Shown one piece after another: positions 43,399-52,239 of a stretch of 64,000 nt of DNA. Both the position numbers and the translations under genes were made by a program. The notes under the pieces were generated by a model that ran no database searches, had not been told where the DNA came from, and saw nothing but the letters and a program-made list of their open reading frames with translations. Source of the DNA: Paenibacillus sp. FSL H8-0537 (lineage in GTDB: Bacteria; Bacillota; Bacilli; Paenibacillales; Paenibacillaceae); the NCBI RefSeq assembly GCF_038051995.1, contig NZ_CP150290.1:1785501-1849500 (forward strand). The letters run 5' to 3'. The first letter of the stretch is position 1, and each line of letters starts with the position of its first letter.

Positions 43399-44433
43399 AT
43401 GATGGTTCGGTTGCTTCGCAGTGGAAAATGGGAATTGATATCCATGTTTGTGCTCGCTGCTGCTCTAGCTTATGGAGCGGCGGCGATGATCGCTTATGGA
43501 CTCATGCCAAATGCAGGAAGATGGGAGCTGGGGCTGACAGCCTCAGCCGTCTTCCTGCTTGTTGCTGCGTCTTGCGGTTATTGGGCTGGGAGGCGCATAC
43601 AGCGCAGAGTGGATACGCTTCAGCTTGCGATGAAGCAGGCCGTCAACGGCAATTTTGAAATTCGGATTGCCGAGCGGGGCGGCTTGTCCTTCACCGAGCT
43701 TTATGAGGAATTTAATGTGCTTGCGAGGCAAATGGAGGAGCGGATGACTTACATCCAGCGCACAGGCGAAGAGCAGGTTATGGCCGAGGCCGCCTCTAAT
43801 GAAGCGGCGGTGCTGGAGGAGCGTAAAAGGCTTGCCCGTGACTTGCATGATACGGTAAGCCAGCAGTTGTTTGCGATGCATATGTGCGCCTCTTCGCTGC
43901 CAAAGCTTCAGCAGGTGGATAGCGAACGCGCGGCTGAGGTGCTGGGCCAGTTAATCGAGATGTCAACGCTCGCCCAGAAGCAAATGCGCACCTTTATCGC
44001 CCAGCTTCGTCCGATGGAGCTTGAAGGCCGTACACTGCGCCAAGCGCTGGACAAGTGGTTTCCTGATTATTGCCGGCAAAACCATCTGCAAGGCGAGCTG
44101 GATTGGCGGCTGACTGAGCCGCTCTCGGAAGCGAAGGAGCATCAGCTTTTTCTCATCGTGCAGGAGGGGCTAGCCAATATCGTAAAGCACGCGAAAGCCG
44201 TAAGCTGCTCGCTAACGCTATCTGAAAATGAACGGCAAATTGTGCTGAGCTTGCAGGATGATGGAGCGGGCTTTCGAGTAGATGAGGTCAAACGAGGGTC
44301 TTATGGGCTGTCAACGATGCACGAGCGTGCCCAGAAGCTTGGCGGGACGGCAGAAATTATAAGCAAGCCAGGCAGCGGGACGAGGGTCAAGGTGTCTATT
44401 CCAAAAATATGGCGGGGGAGCGATAAAAAATGA
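43399..44433 (+). CDS. liaS: Sensor histidine kinase LiaS
   Basis: LiaS is the membrane kinase of the LiaFSR system. The 344-residue protein has two membrane helices within the first 60 residues, with almost no extracellular loop, typical of intramembrane-sensing kinases. A HAMP-like segment follows. The HisKA_3 domain has RKRLARDLHDTVSQQLFAMH (phosphorylated histidine near residue 154), and a HATPase domain has QDDGAGFRVDEV and GSYGLSTMHERA. It starts 6 nt after liaF and overlaps liaR by 4 nt. Confidence 0.94.
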   Translation: MMVRLLRSGKWELISMFVLAAALAYGAAAMIAYGLMPNAGRWELGLTASAVFLLVAASCGYWAGRRIQRRVDTLQLAMKQAVNGNFEIRIAERGGLSFTELYEEFNVLARQMEERMTYIQRTGEEQVMAEAASNEAAVLEERKRLARDLHDTVSQQLFAMHMCASSLPKLQQVDSERAAEVLGQLIEMSTLAQKQMRTFIAQLRPMELEGRTLRQALDKWFPDYCRQNHLQGELDWRLTEPLSEAKEHQLFLIVQEGLANIVKHAKAVSCSLTLSENERQIVLSLQDDGAGFRVDEVKRGSYGLSTMHERAQKLGGTAEIISKPGSGTRVKVSIPKIWRGSDKK

Positions 44434-45095
44434 ACAGCCAGGAAAAGTTGAAAATCATGATTATTGATGACCATGATATGGTTCGAACAGGGCTGCGCAC
44501 GTATTTAATGCTGGAACCAAAATTTGAAGTCGTTGCAGAGGCTGGAAGCGGGCAGGCTGCGCTTGATAAGCTTGAAGCCGGCATTCCGAAAGGGATGCCT
44601 GATGTCATGCTGATGGACTTAATGATGCCTGAAATGGATGGCATTGAAACGACGAGACGGGTCATGGCGAAATATCCGGATGTGAAAATCGTCATGCTGA
44701 CGAGCTTTTTGGAGGATGATAAAGTGTATGCTGCTATTGAGGCAGGGGCGGTCAGCTATGTGCTGAAGACGGTATCGGCCGAAGAGCTTATTTATGCGCT
44801 AAATGGCGCTTCGAAAGGCATGCCAGTGATGACCGCTGATGTATCTCAGGCTTTGACGCGCGGCCTCCGGCAGCGTACTGCGCAATCAGGTGATGAAGGA
44901 CTGACGGAGCGGGAGAAGGAAGTGCTGCTGCTAATTGCCGAGGGACGTTCTAACAAGGAAATTGGCGAAGAGCTGCACATTAGCATTAAGACGGTCAAAA
45001 CGCATGTCAGCAATTTATTAATGAAATGCGAGCTGGACGATCGGACACAGCTCGCGGTGCTCGCTCATCGCAAGGGCTGGGCCAAAAGCCAATAA
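44430..45095 (+). CDS. liaR: Response regulator LiaR (NarL/FixJ family)
   Basis: LiaR activates envelope-stress genes when phosphorylated by LiaS. Its 221 residues contain a receiver domain with DDHD near residue 12, the phospho-aspartate in DVMLMDLMMPEMDG and lysine in YVLKTVSAEEL. The C-terminal LuxR-type helix-turn-helix reads LTEREKEVLLLIAEGRSNKEI. The ATGA overlap with liaS indicates coupling. A palindrome upstream of liaF may be its autoregulatory site. Confidence 0.94.
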   Translation: MNSQEKLKIMIIDDHDMVRTGLRTYLMLEPKFEVVAEAGSGQAALDKLEAGIPKGMPDVMLMDLMMPEMDGIETTRRVMAKYPDVKIVMLTSFLEDDKVYAAIEAGAVSYVLKTVSAEELIYALNGASKGMPVMTADVSQALTRGLRQRTAQSGDEGLTEREKEVLLLIAEGRSNKEIGEELHISIKTVKTHVSNLLMKCELDDRTQLAVLAHRKGWAKSQ

Positions 45096-45214
45096 TCAAA
45101 AATAAACCATATCGTTGTTATCTATCACATAATGCAGCAAAAGGCGGGCTATACTAATGATGTACAGCGGCGAGCTGAGCCGCACTAAAGCGTACATAAA
45201 AGGAGCGTCTTGCT

Positions 45215-45625
45215 ATGATTTTGCTGTCATCGGAGCTGGAAGCCAGCCATCAATCCTTTATTGAAACCCGCGATATGCTGACGCAGCATACGTTCGCTTT
45301 AGGCGGCAATTGGGATTATGCAGCTGGTTCGTTCGATCGCCCATTGGATGAAGCCCATAAAGTATGGCTGCGGATTCCTTTTGAAGTGACGGATGGCACC
45401 ATCGATAATAGCTCTTCGGATACGGATGCCAGTATTAAGCTGGGAACGCCTTATGTGCTTAAGCATTTATATAATGAAGGCAATGATGAGGAAGCCTCGG
45501 TGCGGCTGGTAGGCGCCTTATTCGATCAATTTCAATCGCCGATTGATCCAGATGCTGACATTGAAAGCGAATGGGTCGAGCGGGCCAAGGACATTTTGCA
45601 GCAGGTCGAGCGGGCATTGTCCTGA
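45215..45625 (+). CDS. YugN-like family protein
   Basis: This 136-residue soluble protein resembles the YugN family of Bacillota, of unknown function. The family pattern is visible in GGNWDYAAGSFDRPLD near residue 31, followed by VWLRIPFEV, and LGTPYVLKHLYNEG near residue 84. It is acidic and has no membrane segment. AAAGGAGCG precedes the ATG by about 8 nt. It lies 119 nt after liaR with its own terminator; whether it belongs to the lia transcript is unclear. Confidence 0.78.
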   Translation: MILLSSELEASHQSFIETRDMLTQHTFALGGNWDYAAGSFDRPLDEAHKVWLRIPFEVTDGTIDNSSSDTDASIKLGTPYVLKHLYNEGNDEEASVRLVGALFDQFQSPIDPDADIESEWVERAKDILQQVERALS

Positions 45626-45659
45626 GCTTGAGCTGACATTTGAATCATAAAATTAGCAT

Positions 45660-45700
45660 GAAAAACTCCCTTTCATTGGTGATAGGGAGTTTTTTTATGT
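45660..45700 (+). terminator. Terminator after the YugN-like gene
   Basis: AAACTCCCT (45663-45671) pairs with AGGGAGTTT (45684-45692), followed by T residues. Confidence 0.9.
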
Positions 45701-45825
45701 ATGTTTAAATGTCTTTTAAGATTGTTTTAAGGTAGAATGTGCATGATAGGAGTACAACAATTAACCAGCAAGCAGCCTCTAGAGACTGAATTGCTTCATT
45801 GTATACCGATGAGGAGGAAACGGGA

Positions 45826-47454
45826 ATGGACGATCAGAATAAAAAGAACGGCTTTGATGATTTTTTCCAAAATCGTGAGGACGGGCAGCAGAAGCAGGAG
45901 GACAACGTTCAGCCAGTCCAAGCTGATGAAGCATCTGCTGATTCTTCTGAGCAGGCAAGCAAGCCTTCCTACTACTATTCTTACGGACCGTTTAAGTCGG
46001 GCGCACCCGATAATAATGTGCTAACTGATGGGTCAGGAGCAGGCAATCAGCCTATTTCAACCCCAGCACAGGCATCCAGTCAGGAACCAGCTGCGGCATC
46101 CCAGCCGTACAGCCAGCAGCAGGGGGATCAGGCAAGCTTTGCTGATTCTATGCCTCCTGCCCCAGTAAGGCCGTTCAGTTCATCGCAGTCATCCGCAAGA
46201 GGGGGCTGGCAGGTGAAGGAGCCGCAGCGCAGAACGTCATTCAAAGCGATGTTTTCTTCGTTTATAGCTGGGGTTTTAGTAGTAGGCTCTTTAATGTATG
46301 CGGCGGATGTGAACAATTGGTTTAGCAAGCCAGCGGAAGCGACCGTATCCCAGCAGGGAACCGCTACAGCGACGGGTCAAAACAGCGGGCTTACAGCAGC
46401 ATCCGACAGACCGGACGACATTGCTAAGCTGTTTGAGACATCAAGCCCGGCTGTTGTGAAAATTGAGACCTTTGCTTCCCCCGCAAGAAGCAATGGCGGT
46501 TCATCGGCCGATTCTTTCTTTGAGCAGTTTTTCGGCCAAGATTATCCGGGAGCAGGCAGCAAGGAGCAAAACAACAACAGCAATGGATTGCAGGCAACGG
46601 GCAGCGGTACCGGATTCTTTTTCGACGCCTCCGGTTACATTCTGACGAACCAGCACGTTGTTGGCGGTGCAGAGAAAATCGAAGTCACGGTGCAAGGTTA
46701 TGACAAGCCGCTAACGGCGCAACTGCTGGGCTCTGATTATAATTTGGATTTGGCTGTGCTTAAAGTAACGGATACGAAAGCTTTTCCTACTTTGAAGCTA
46801 GGCAGCTCCGACAGCATTAAAATCGGCGATTGGGTCGCGGCGATCGGCAATCCATATGGCTTCGACCATACGATTACCGTTGGCGTGCTGAGTGCGAAGG
46901 AACGTCCGATTTCCATTCCGGATGAGCAAGGAACACGCAACTACGAGCATTTGCTGCAAACGGATGCTTCGATTAACCCAGGCAACTCTGGCGGACCGCT
47001 GCTTAACGTAAATGGCGAAGTGATCGGCATTAACACGGCTGTAAGCTCCCAGGCGCAAGGAATCGGATTTGCGATTCCAACAAGCACGATTCAAGGCGTA
47101 TTGGAGAATTTGAAAAATAACGTTGAAGTTCCGAAAGATCCAGTACCGTTCATCGGAGCAGAGCTGGCTGATGTAACGGATGCTATGGCGAAGCAGCTAG
47201 GCATGGATAAAGCGGAAGGCTCCATTGTCAGCAATGTGTATTATAACTCTCCTGCCTACTTGGGCGATCTGAAACAATTTGACGTTATTATCGGCATTGA
47301 CGGCAAAGTGTACAACAATACGCAGGACTTAATCGCGGCGATTAAGAAGAGAGCGGTTGGCGATGGAGTACAGTTGAATATTATCCGCAAAGGTGCGAAA
47401 ATGGATTTGACGGTCACCATTGGCGACCGCAACAAGTTCAACGCAGAAAAATAA
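45826..47454 (+). CDS. HtrA-like membrane-anchored serine protease
   Basis: This 542-residue protease degrades or refolds damaged proteins outside the membrane. A long acidic, Gln/Ser/Pro-rich cytoplasmic region of about 135 residues comes first, then one membrane helix (FSSFIAGVLVVGSLMYAADV). The trypsin-like domain has His in YILTNQHVVGG, Asp in DYNLDLAVLKV and Ser in INPGNSGGPLLNVNG. A single PDZ domain ends the protein (YNSPAYLGDLKQFDVIIGID). The order matches Bacillus HtrA/HtrB, with a longer N-terminus. ATG 45826 has GAGGAGGAAA upstream. A two-component system follows. Confidence 0.94.
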   Translation: MDDQNKKNGFDDFFQNREDGQQKQEDNVQPVQADEASADSSEQASKPSYYYSYGPFKSGAPDNNVLTDGSGAGNQPISTPAQASSQEPAAASQPYSQQQGDQASFADSMPPAPVRPFSSSQSSARGGWQVKEPQRRTSFKAMFSSFIAGVLVVGSLMYAADVNNWFSKPAEATVSQQGTATATGQNSGLTAASDRPDDIAKLFETSSPAVVKIETFASPARSNGGSSADSFFEQFFGQDYPGAGSKEQNNNSNGLQATGSGTGFFFDASGYILTNQHVVGGAEKIEVTVQGYDKPLTAQLLGSDYNLDLAVLKVTDTKAFPTLKLGSSDSIKIGDWVAAIGNPYGFDHTITVGVLSAKERPISIPDEQGTRNYEHLLQTDASINPGNSGGPLLNVNGEVIGINTAVSSQAQGIGFAIPTSTIQGVLENLKNNVEVPKDPVPFIGAELADVTDAMAKQLGMDKAEGSIVSNVYYNSPAYLGDLKQFDVIIGIDGKVYNNTQDLIAAIKKRAVGDGVQLNIIRKGAKMDLTVTIGDRNKFNAEK

Positions 47455-47495
47455 AGCAAGCAGCATATCGGTGCAGCCGGTGCTGAATGGTTAAT

Positions 47496-47534
47496 CAGGC
47501 GCAGAGGCGAACAATCTCTCTGCGTCTGTTTTTA
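47496..47534 (+). terminator. Terminator after the HtrA-like gene
   Basis: GGCGCAGAG (47498-47506) pairs with CTCTGCGTC (47518-47526), with one wobble, followed by TGTTTTTA. It suggests partial separation of the protease from the next two genes. Confidence 0.7.
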
Positions 47535-47563
47535 TGAAGCTTAAACAATATGGGGGCGTACAG

Positions 47564-48253
47564 ATGAGAACACAAATTATAGTTGTGGACGATGATGAGA
47601 AAATCACCTCTTTATTAAGACGGAGCCTGATTTTTGAAGGATATGAAGTGACGACTGCAAGCAATGGCTTAGAGGGGCTGAAGCTGCTAATGACAGCGGA
47701 GCCGCAGCTGCTTATACTCGACGTTATGATGCCGCATGTAGACGGCTGGGAAGTGTGCCGCAGAGTACGGGAAGGTGGAAGCACGGTTCCGATTTTGATG
47801 CTGACAGCGAAGGATGATATTACCGATCGGGTGAAAGGACTGGATACAGGAGCTGATGATTATCTGGTGAAGCCGTTTGCACTCGAAGAGCTGCTTGCCA
47901 GAGTTCGGGCGCTGCTGCGACGCAAGTCGGACAAGATTGAGGATACGGGCAGCAAAATCGTCTACGAGGATCTGGCTCTTGATCAAGATGCCCGTGAAGC
48001 GATTCGAAATGGACGGCGTATTGAGCTGACAGCCAAGGAATATGATCTGCTGCTGCTCTTTATTCAGAATCCGCGCCGCGTATTGACCCGTGATGTCATT
48101 ATGGAGAAAATATGGGGCTACGACTTCAGTGGAGAGTCGAATGTGCTTGAAGTTTATATTGCGATGCTGCGCCAGAAAATGGAGGAGGGCGGCGGCAAGC
48201 GCATGATTCAAACCGTTCGTGGGACAGGCTATGTGCTGCGGGGAGAGGGCTGA
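47564..48253 (+). CDS. OmpR-family response regulator next to HtrA
   Basis: The 229-residue protein has a receiver domain (DDDEKITSLLRRSL at the start, phospho-aspartate in LLILDVMMPHVDGWEVC, lysine in YLVKPFALEEL). The winged helix carries YDFSGESNVLEVYIAMLRQKM and ends in the RGTGYVLRG tail. The start is ATG 47564 with a GGGGG site. A gap of 6 nt to the kinase indicates co-transcription. By position it may control the protease, as CssR (Bacillus) and MprA (mycobacteria, next to an HtrA gene) do; orthology is not shown. Confidence 0.92.
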   Translation: MRTQIIVVDDDEKITSLLRRSLIFEGYEVTTASNGLEGLKLLMTAEPQLLILDVMMPHVDGWEVCRRVREGGSTVPILMLTAKDDITDRVKGLDTGADDYLVKPFALEELLARVRALLRRKSDKIEDTGSKIVYEDLALDQDAREAIRNGRRIELTAKEYDLLLLFIQNPRRVLTRDVIMEKIWGYDFSGESNVLEVYIAMLRQKMEEGGGKRMIQTVRGTGYVLRGEG

Positions 48254-48259
48254 TTAGCG

Positions 48260-49783
48260 ATGACCATACGGCTGCGTTTAACTTTGTGGTATTCAGCTTT
48301 GCTTGCGATGACGCTGCTGATATTTGGTTTTGCTATCTATATATTTGTTAATTTTAATACTTATGGGCAAATGAAAGATCAGCTGAAGGGCGAAGCGGAC
48401 AGCTACAATGTATTTGTGCGGGAAACGGAATCCAACGAGCTCAATCTATTGATTGCTCCTTCACAAGGGCGGTTTTATGAGCGTTCCTTTTATTTGCAAA
48501 TTGTCAGATATAAAGAGGGCATTATTAATGCAAGCAAGGAGCTGCTCAGCTCAGGCATAAAATATCCGATTCCTGATGTTAAGGATAATGTGCAGGCAGG
48601 CTTTATAAAGGCTAACATTAAGGTAAATGAAGCGAATGTAACGTTTTTAATTTATCAGCGTCCCATTTACAGTGATGATTCCCAGACGGACCTGGTTGGT
48701 CTTATACAGGTTGGTGCCATCGTTACTAGCGAGGAAAGTTATTTGAAGGCTTTAAAGACGATTTTGTTTACCGCATCGGTTATCGCCGTCTTGATAGCCT
48801 TTACAGTTGGCTTGCTGCTGGCTCGACAGGTGCTGTGGCCAATTGAACGCGTCATTAAATCAACTGAGAAAATTCAAAGCGGTTCTGATCTTAGTGTGCG
48901 TATTCCAATGAGTGGCCCTAATGACGAAGTCGGACGGCTTGTCTATAACCTCAACGTCATGCTGGCCCGTTTGGAGACAGCCTACAATGAGCTTGATGAA
49001 TCCTACAAAGCGCAGCGCAGATTCGTCTCGGATGCGTCCCATGAGCTGCGGACGCCGCTGACGACGATTCGAGGCAATATTGAGCTGCTTCAGCGAATGT
49101 GGGAAAAAACGAAGGACCCGGATGCATTGGATGGCATCGTGCTGGCGCTTGATAACCAGCGCTTCGGCCTTACGGTTGAGGCGATGCAGGATATTGCAGC
49201 AGAATCCCGCCGTATGTCGACGCTTGTTAATGATTTGCTGGCGCTCGCCCGTGCGGATGCCGGCTATGAAATGGAGAAGACGGTTGTATCGATGCAGCCG
49301 CTTGTCGAGGAGGTTGCACGCCGTGCTCAGCTGCTCCCGCGTACTGCTGAGTGGCGCGTAGGCGACCTGTCTCCGCTTAGCGGCATTCAGGTTAGAGGCA
49401 ATCAGGATTATTTGCAGCAGCTGCTGTTTATTTTTATTGAGAATGCTTTCAAATATACGGTAGAAGGCCATATTGAGCTTAGCGTCCGCAGCAAGGACAA
49501 TCAAGTCGGGATTACGGTCAGCGATACGGGCATGGGGATGGACCCTGAGGAAGTGCCGCATATATTCGATCGTTTCTATCGCGTGGACGAATCGCGTGGC
49601 AAAACGGTTGGAACGGGGCTTGGTTTATCCATTGCAAAATGGATTATTGATGAGCATCGCGGCTCTATTGAAGTGCTGACGCGCACAGGTGAAGGGTCGG
49701 AGTTTACGATCTGGCTGCCCATAGTCTTTTCTGAGACGACAGATTCGTCTATAATAGAAGGAACGGATCGAACTTTGGGCTAA
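48260..49783 (+). CDS. Membrane sensor histidine kinase next to HtrA (ArlS/CssS-like layout)
   Basis: The 507-residue kinase has membrane helices at residues 8-30 and about 170-190, an extracytoplasmic sensor of about 140 residues, a HAMP domain and the phosphorylated histidine in [17 protein letters not shown]. The ATPase domain has [25 protein letters not shown] and [14 protein letters not shown]. Between the two helices of the dimerisation hairpin lies an extra stretch of about 15 residues (near 290-310). A TTGGGC stop region leads within 31 nt into ispH. Confidence 0.92.
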   Translation: MTIRLRLTLWYSALLAMTLLIFGFAIYIFVNFNTYGQMKDQLKGEADSYNVFVRETESNELNLLIAPSQGRFYERSFYLQIVRYKEGIINASKELLSSGIKYPIPDVKDNVQAGFIKANIKVNEANVTFLIYQRPIYSDDSQTDLVGLIQVGAIVTSEESYLKALKTILFTASVIAVLIAFTVGLLLARQVLWPIERVIKSTEKIQSGSDLSVRIPMSGPNDEVGRLVYNLNVMLARLETAYNELDESYKAQRRFVSDASHELRTPLTTIRGNIELLQRMWEKTKDPDALDGIVLALDNQRFGLTVEAMQDIAAESRRMSTLVNDLLALARADAGYEMEKTVVSMQPLVEEVARRAQLLPRTAEWRVGDLSPLSGIQVRGNQDYLQQLLFIFIENAFKYTVEGHIELSVRSKDNQVGITVSDTGMGMDPEEVPHIFDRFYRVDESRGKTVGTGLGLSIAKWIIDEHRGSIEVLTRTGEGSEFTIWLPIVFSETTDSSIIEGTDRTLG

Positions 49784-49814
49784 TGCCCACAGTTCAGAAA
49801 GCAGGTGCACCAAC

Positions 49815-50792
49815 ATGCAAATTGTTAAAATTTCACCGCGGGGCTATTGCTACGGCGTCGTTGACGCTATGGTACTCGCACTGCAAACGGCTAGAAACCT
49901 TGAGCTGCCGCGGCCAATATATATTTTGGGAATGATTGTGCACAATGCGCATGTGACGGAGGCGTTCGAGCAGGAAGGCGTTATTACGCTGGATGGGGAG
50001 AACCGTCTGGAAATTTTGGAGCAGGTTGAAAAGGGAACGGTCATATTCACCGCACACGGCGTTTCCCCAGAAGTTCGCAGGCGGGCCAAGGACAAGGGAT
50101 TGACGGTTGTGGATGCAACCTGCCCTGACGTAACGCGCACGCATGATCTGATTCGCGAGAAGATGGCCGAGGACTACCACATTATTTATATTGGCAAAAA
50201 AAATCACCCGGAGCCAGAGGGTGCCATTGGCGTAGCCCCAGACCGGGTACATCTTATCGAACGTGTTGAGGATATCGATTTGCTGGAAGTGCCGGAAGGC
50301 AATATCGTCATTACGAATCAGACAACGATGTCGCAATGGGATATTCGCCATATTATCAGCAAGCTGATTGAAAAGTTTCCAACGGCGGAAGTCCACAATG
50401 AAATTTGCCTGGCAACGCAGGTTCGCCAGGAGGCCGTAGCAGGACAGGCAGGGGAAGCCCAGCTTTGTCTCGTCGTGGGTGATCCGCGCAGCAACAACTC
50501 CAACCGCCTGGCACAGGTGTCGGAGGAAATTGCAGGCGTTACCGCTTACCGTGTGGCAGATGTATCGGAAATTAAACGGGAATGGCTCATTGGCATTGAG
50601 CGTGTAGCCGTTACTTCGGGCGCTTCGACCCCTACGCCGCTTACGAAGGAAGTTATTACGTATTTGGAGCAATACAATGACGACGACCCTTCAACATGGG
50701 AAATCGTTCGTACTGTCAATATGGAGAAGCTGCTTCCCAATGCCCGCAAAAAGTCAGTTGTTGCGCGCCCGGAAGTGCCAGAGACGCCGTAA
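49815..50792 (+). CDS. ispH: 4-hydroxy-3-methylbut-2-enyl diphosphate reductase
   Basis: IspH makes IPP and DMAPP in the last step of the MEP isoprenoid pathway using a 4Fe-4S cluster. The three cluster cysteines are in [11 protein letters not shown] (about residue 12), [13 protein letters not shown] (near 104) and [13 protein letters not shown] (near 197). The substrate motifs [14 protein letters not shown] and [13 protein letters not shown] are also present. At 325 residues it has the usual size of Bacillota enzymes. It lies 31 nt after the kinase gene and has its own terminator. Confidence 0.97.
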   Translation: MQIVKISPRGYCYGVVDAMVLALQTARNLELPRPIYILGMIVHNAHVTEAFEQEGVITLDGENRLEILEQVEKGTVIFTAHGVSPEVRRRAKDKGLTVVDATCPDVTRTHDLIREKMAEDYHIIYIGKKNHPEPEGAIGVAPDRVHLIERVEDIDLLEVPEGNIVITNQTTMSQWDIRHIISKLIEKFPTAEVHNEICLATQVRQEAVAGQAGEAQLCLVVGDPRSNNSNRLAQVSEEIAGVTAYRVADVSEIKREWLIGIERVAVTSGASTPTPLTKEVITYLEQYNDDDPSTWEIVRTVNMEKLLPNARKKSVVARPEVPETP

Positions 50793-50806
50793 GGCGTCTT
50801 TTTTCT
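50781..50806 (+). terminator. Terminator of ispH
   Basis: GACGCC-GTAA-GGCGTC (50783-50798) is followed by TTTTTTC. The stem starts inside the stop region of ispH. Confidence 0.9.
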
Positions 50807-50817
50807 GTCTTTTACCC

Positions 50818-50846
50818 TTGACGGGAAGCGCCGCTTCTTATATAAT
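50818..50846 (+). promoter_or_regulatory. Promoter of the DAHP synthase gene
   Basis: TTGACG (50818-50823) and TATAAT (50841-50846) are spaced by 17 nt, a near-consensus sigma-A promoter. Confidence 0.85.
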
Positions 50847-50931
50847 CACTTTAACAAGTAAAAGCATAAAAGCCACAAAGCATAGAAGCGTCGAAGCGAA
50901 CAAGCGTTTAAGCGAAAAAGGAGAGATTAAA

Positions 50932-51993
50932 ATGATCGTTATTACTAACCCGCATATTGAAGAAGCAAGAATTGCTGAAATTGTTACCCATATTGAAGCA
51001 GCAGGTGTTCAAGCCCATGTATCAAGAGGAACAGATCGGACCGTAATTGGTATTATAGGGAGCGCGACCCCTACACTAGCCGAGCATCTTCGCCAGCTCA
51101 AGGGCGTTGAAAATGTGATTAAAATTTCCAAATCCTACAAGCTTGCAAGTCGTGATTTTCACCCAGATGATACCATTATTGACATTAAAGGCGTTAAAAT
51201 TGGTGGAAATAATTTAGTTATTATGGGCGGACCATGTGCAGTTGAAACACCAGAGCAAATTGATGAAATTGCTCGACTGGTTAAAGCGGCAGGCGGGCAG
51301 GTGCTTCGCGGTGGAGCCTTTAAGCCTCGCACAGGCCCATACAGCTTCCAAGGCGTGGGTGTTGAAGGCTTGGTCATGATGGCAGAAGCGGGACGCAAGC
51401 ATGGCTTGCTAACGATTACCGAAGTGATGACGCCGGAATACGTAGATGTATGCGCCGAATATGCGGATATTCTCCAAGTCGGCACGCGCAATATGCAAAA
51501 TTTCGACCTGCTCCGCAAGCTGGGAACGATTCAAACCCCTGTATTGCTGAAAAGGGGCTTCAGCTCAACGTACGACGAATTCCTCAATGCAGCGGAATAT
51601 ATTCTTGCCGGAGGCAATCCGAACGTTATGCTGTGTGAGCGCGGAATCCGAACATTCGAGACCTACACAAGAAATACACTTGACTTGTCAGCTATTCCAG
51701 TATTGCAAAGCCTCAGCCATTTGCCAGTGATCTCTGACCCGAGTCATGGCACAGGCCGCCGCGAGCTTGTAGAGCCAATGTCGAAGGCATCCGTAGCTGC
51801 TGGAGCGAATGGGCTGATCGTCGAAATGCATACAGATCCAGATAATTCGATGACTGGGGATGGGGTACAATCGCTGTTTCCTGACCAGTTCGCTAATTTA
51901 TTAAAGGATTTAGAAAAGCTCGCACCAATTGTTGGAAAAGAATTTAATACGGAGAAGGCGCCAGCAGAAGCTTTCAAAGAGTGGAAAATATAA
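50932..51993 (+). CDS. aroF: 3-deoxy-7-phosphoheptulonate synthase (DAHP synthase) with N-terminal regulatory domain
   Basis: This enzyme joins phosphoenolpyruvate and erythrose 4-phosphate in the first step of aromatic amino acid synthesis. Residues 1-70 form a small ferredoxin-like regulatory domain, as in the Thermotoga enzyme, which confers feedback inhibition by Tyr or Phe. The barrel follows, with VIMGGPCAVETPEQ, RGGAFKPRTGPYSFQG, VGTRNMQNFDLL and SDPSHGTGRRELVEP, which hold the metal and substrate ligands. The ATG at 50932 has AAAGGAGAG. Long frames further upstream do not have a supported start. A terminator follows. Confidence 0.96.
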   Translation: MIVITNPHIEEARIAEIVTHIEAAGVQAHVSRGTDRTVIGIIGSATPTLAEHLRQLKGVENVIKISKSYKLASRDFHPDDTIIDIKGVKIGGNNLVIMGGPCAVETPEQIDEIARLVKAAGGQVLRGGAFKPRTGPYSFQGVGVEGLVMMAEAGRKHGLLTITEVMTPEYVDVCAEYADILQVGTRNMQNFDLLRKLGTIQTPVLLKRGFSSTYDEFLNAAEYILAGGNPNVMLCERGIRTFETYTRNTLDLSAIPVLQSLSHLPVISDPSHGTGRRELVEPMSKASVAAGANGLIVEMHTDPDNSMTGDGVQSLFPDQFANLLKDLEKLAPIVGKEFNTEKAPAEAFKEWKI

Positions 51994-52001
51994 TCGACCT
52001 A

Positions 52002-52050
52002 TAAAGCCGTTAATTCCTATGTAAATAAAGGGATTACGGCTTTTCCTTTT
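52002..52050 (+). terminator. Terminator of the DAHP synthase gene
   Basis: AAAGCCGT (52003-52010) pairs with ACGGCTTT (52036-52043), with an inner AATTCC/GGGATT pairing and T residues. Confidence 0.85.
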
Positions 52051-52131
52051 GCCGTGTAGCAGGAATTGTGAACAAATGTGTAAACCTGTAAGTATAGCTA
52101 ACATGCGAATAAAAAATACCTCACATAACTA

Positions 52132-52161
52132 TTGACGATGATAATATCGTAGTTTTATAAT
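52132..52161 (+). promoter_or_regulatory. Promoter of glnA
   Basis: TTGACG (52132-52137) and TATAAT (52156-52161) are 18 nt apart. Further down a small dyad, GAACG-N5-CGTTC, lies near 52188-52202. Confidence 0.75.
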
Positions 52162-52239
52162 AACGTCATGGTTTGGAACGATAGGAGAACGTTACCCGTT
52201 CAATACTAAGCAAATGTTCGGAAATGGAGGAAATATCTG

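Noticed and set aside
50677..50931. Longer start for the DAHP synthase gene overlapping ispH
   Set aside because: It crosses the ispH terminator and a near-consensus promoter; ATG 50932 has a good ribosome site.
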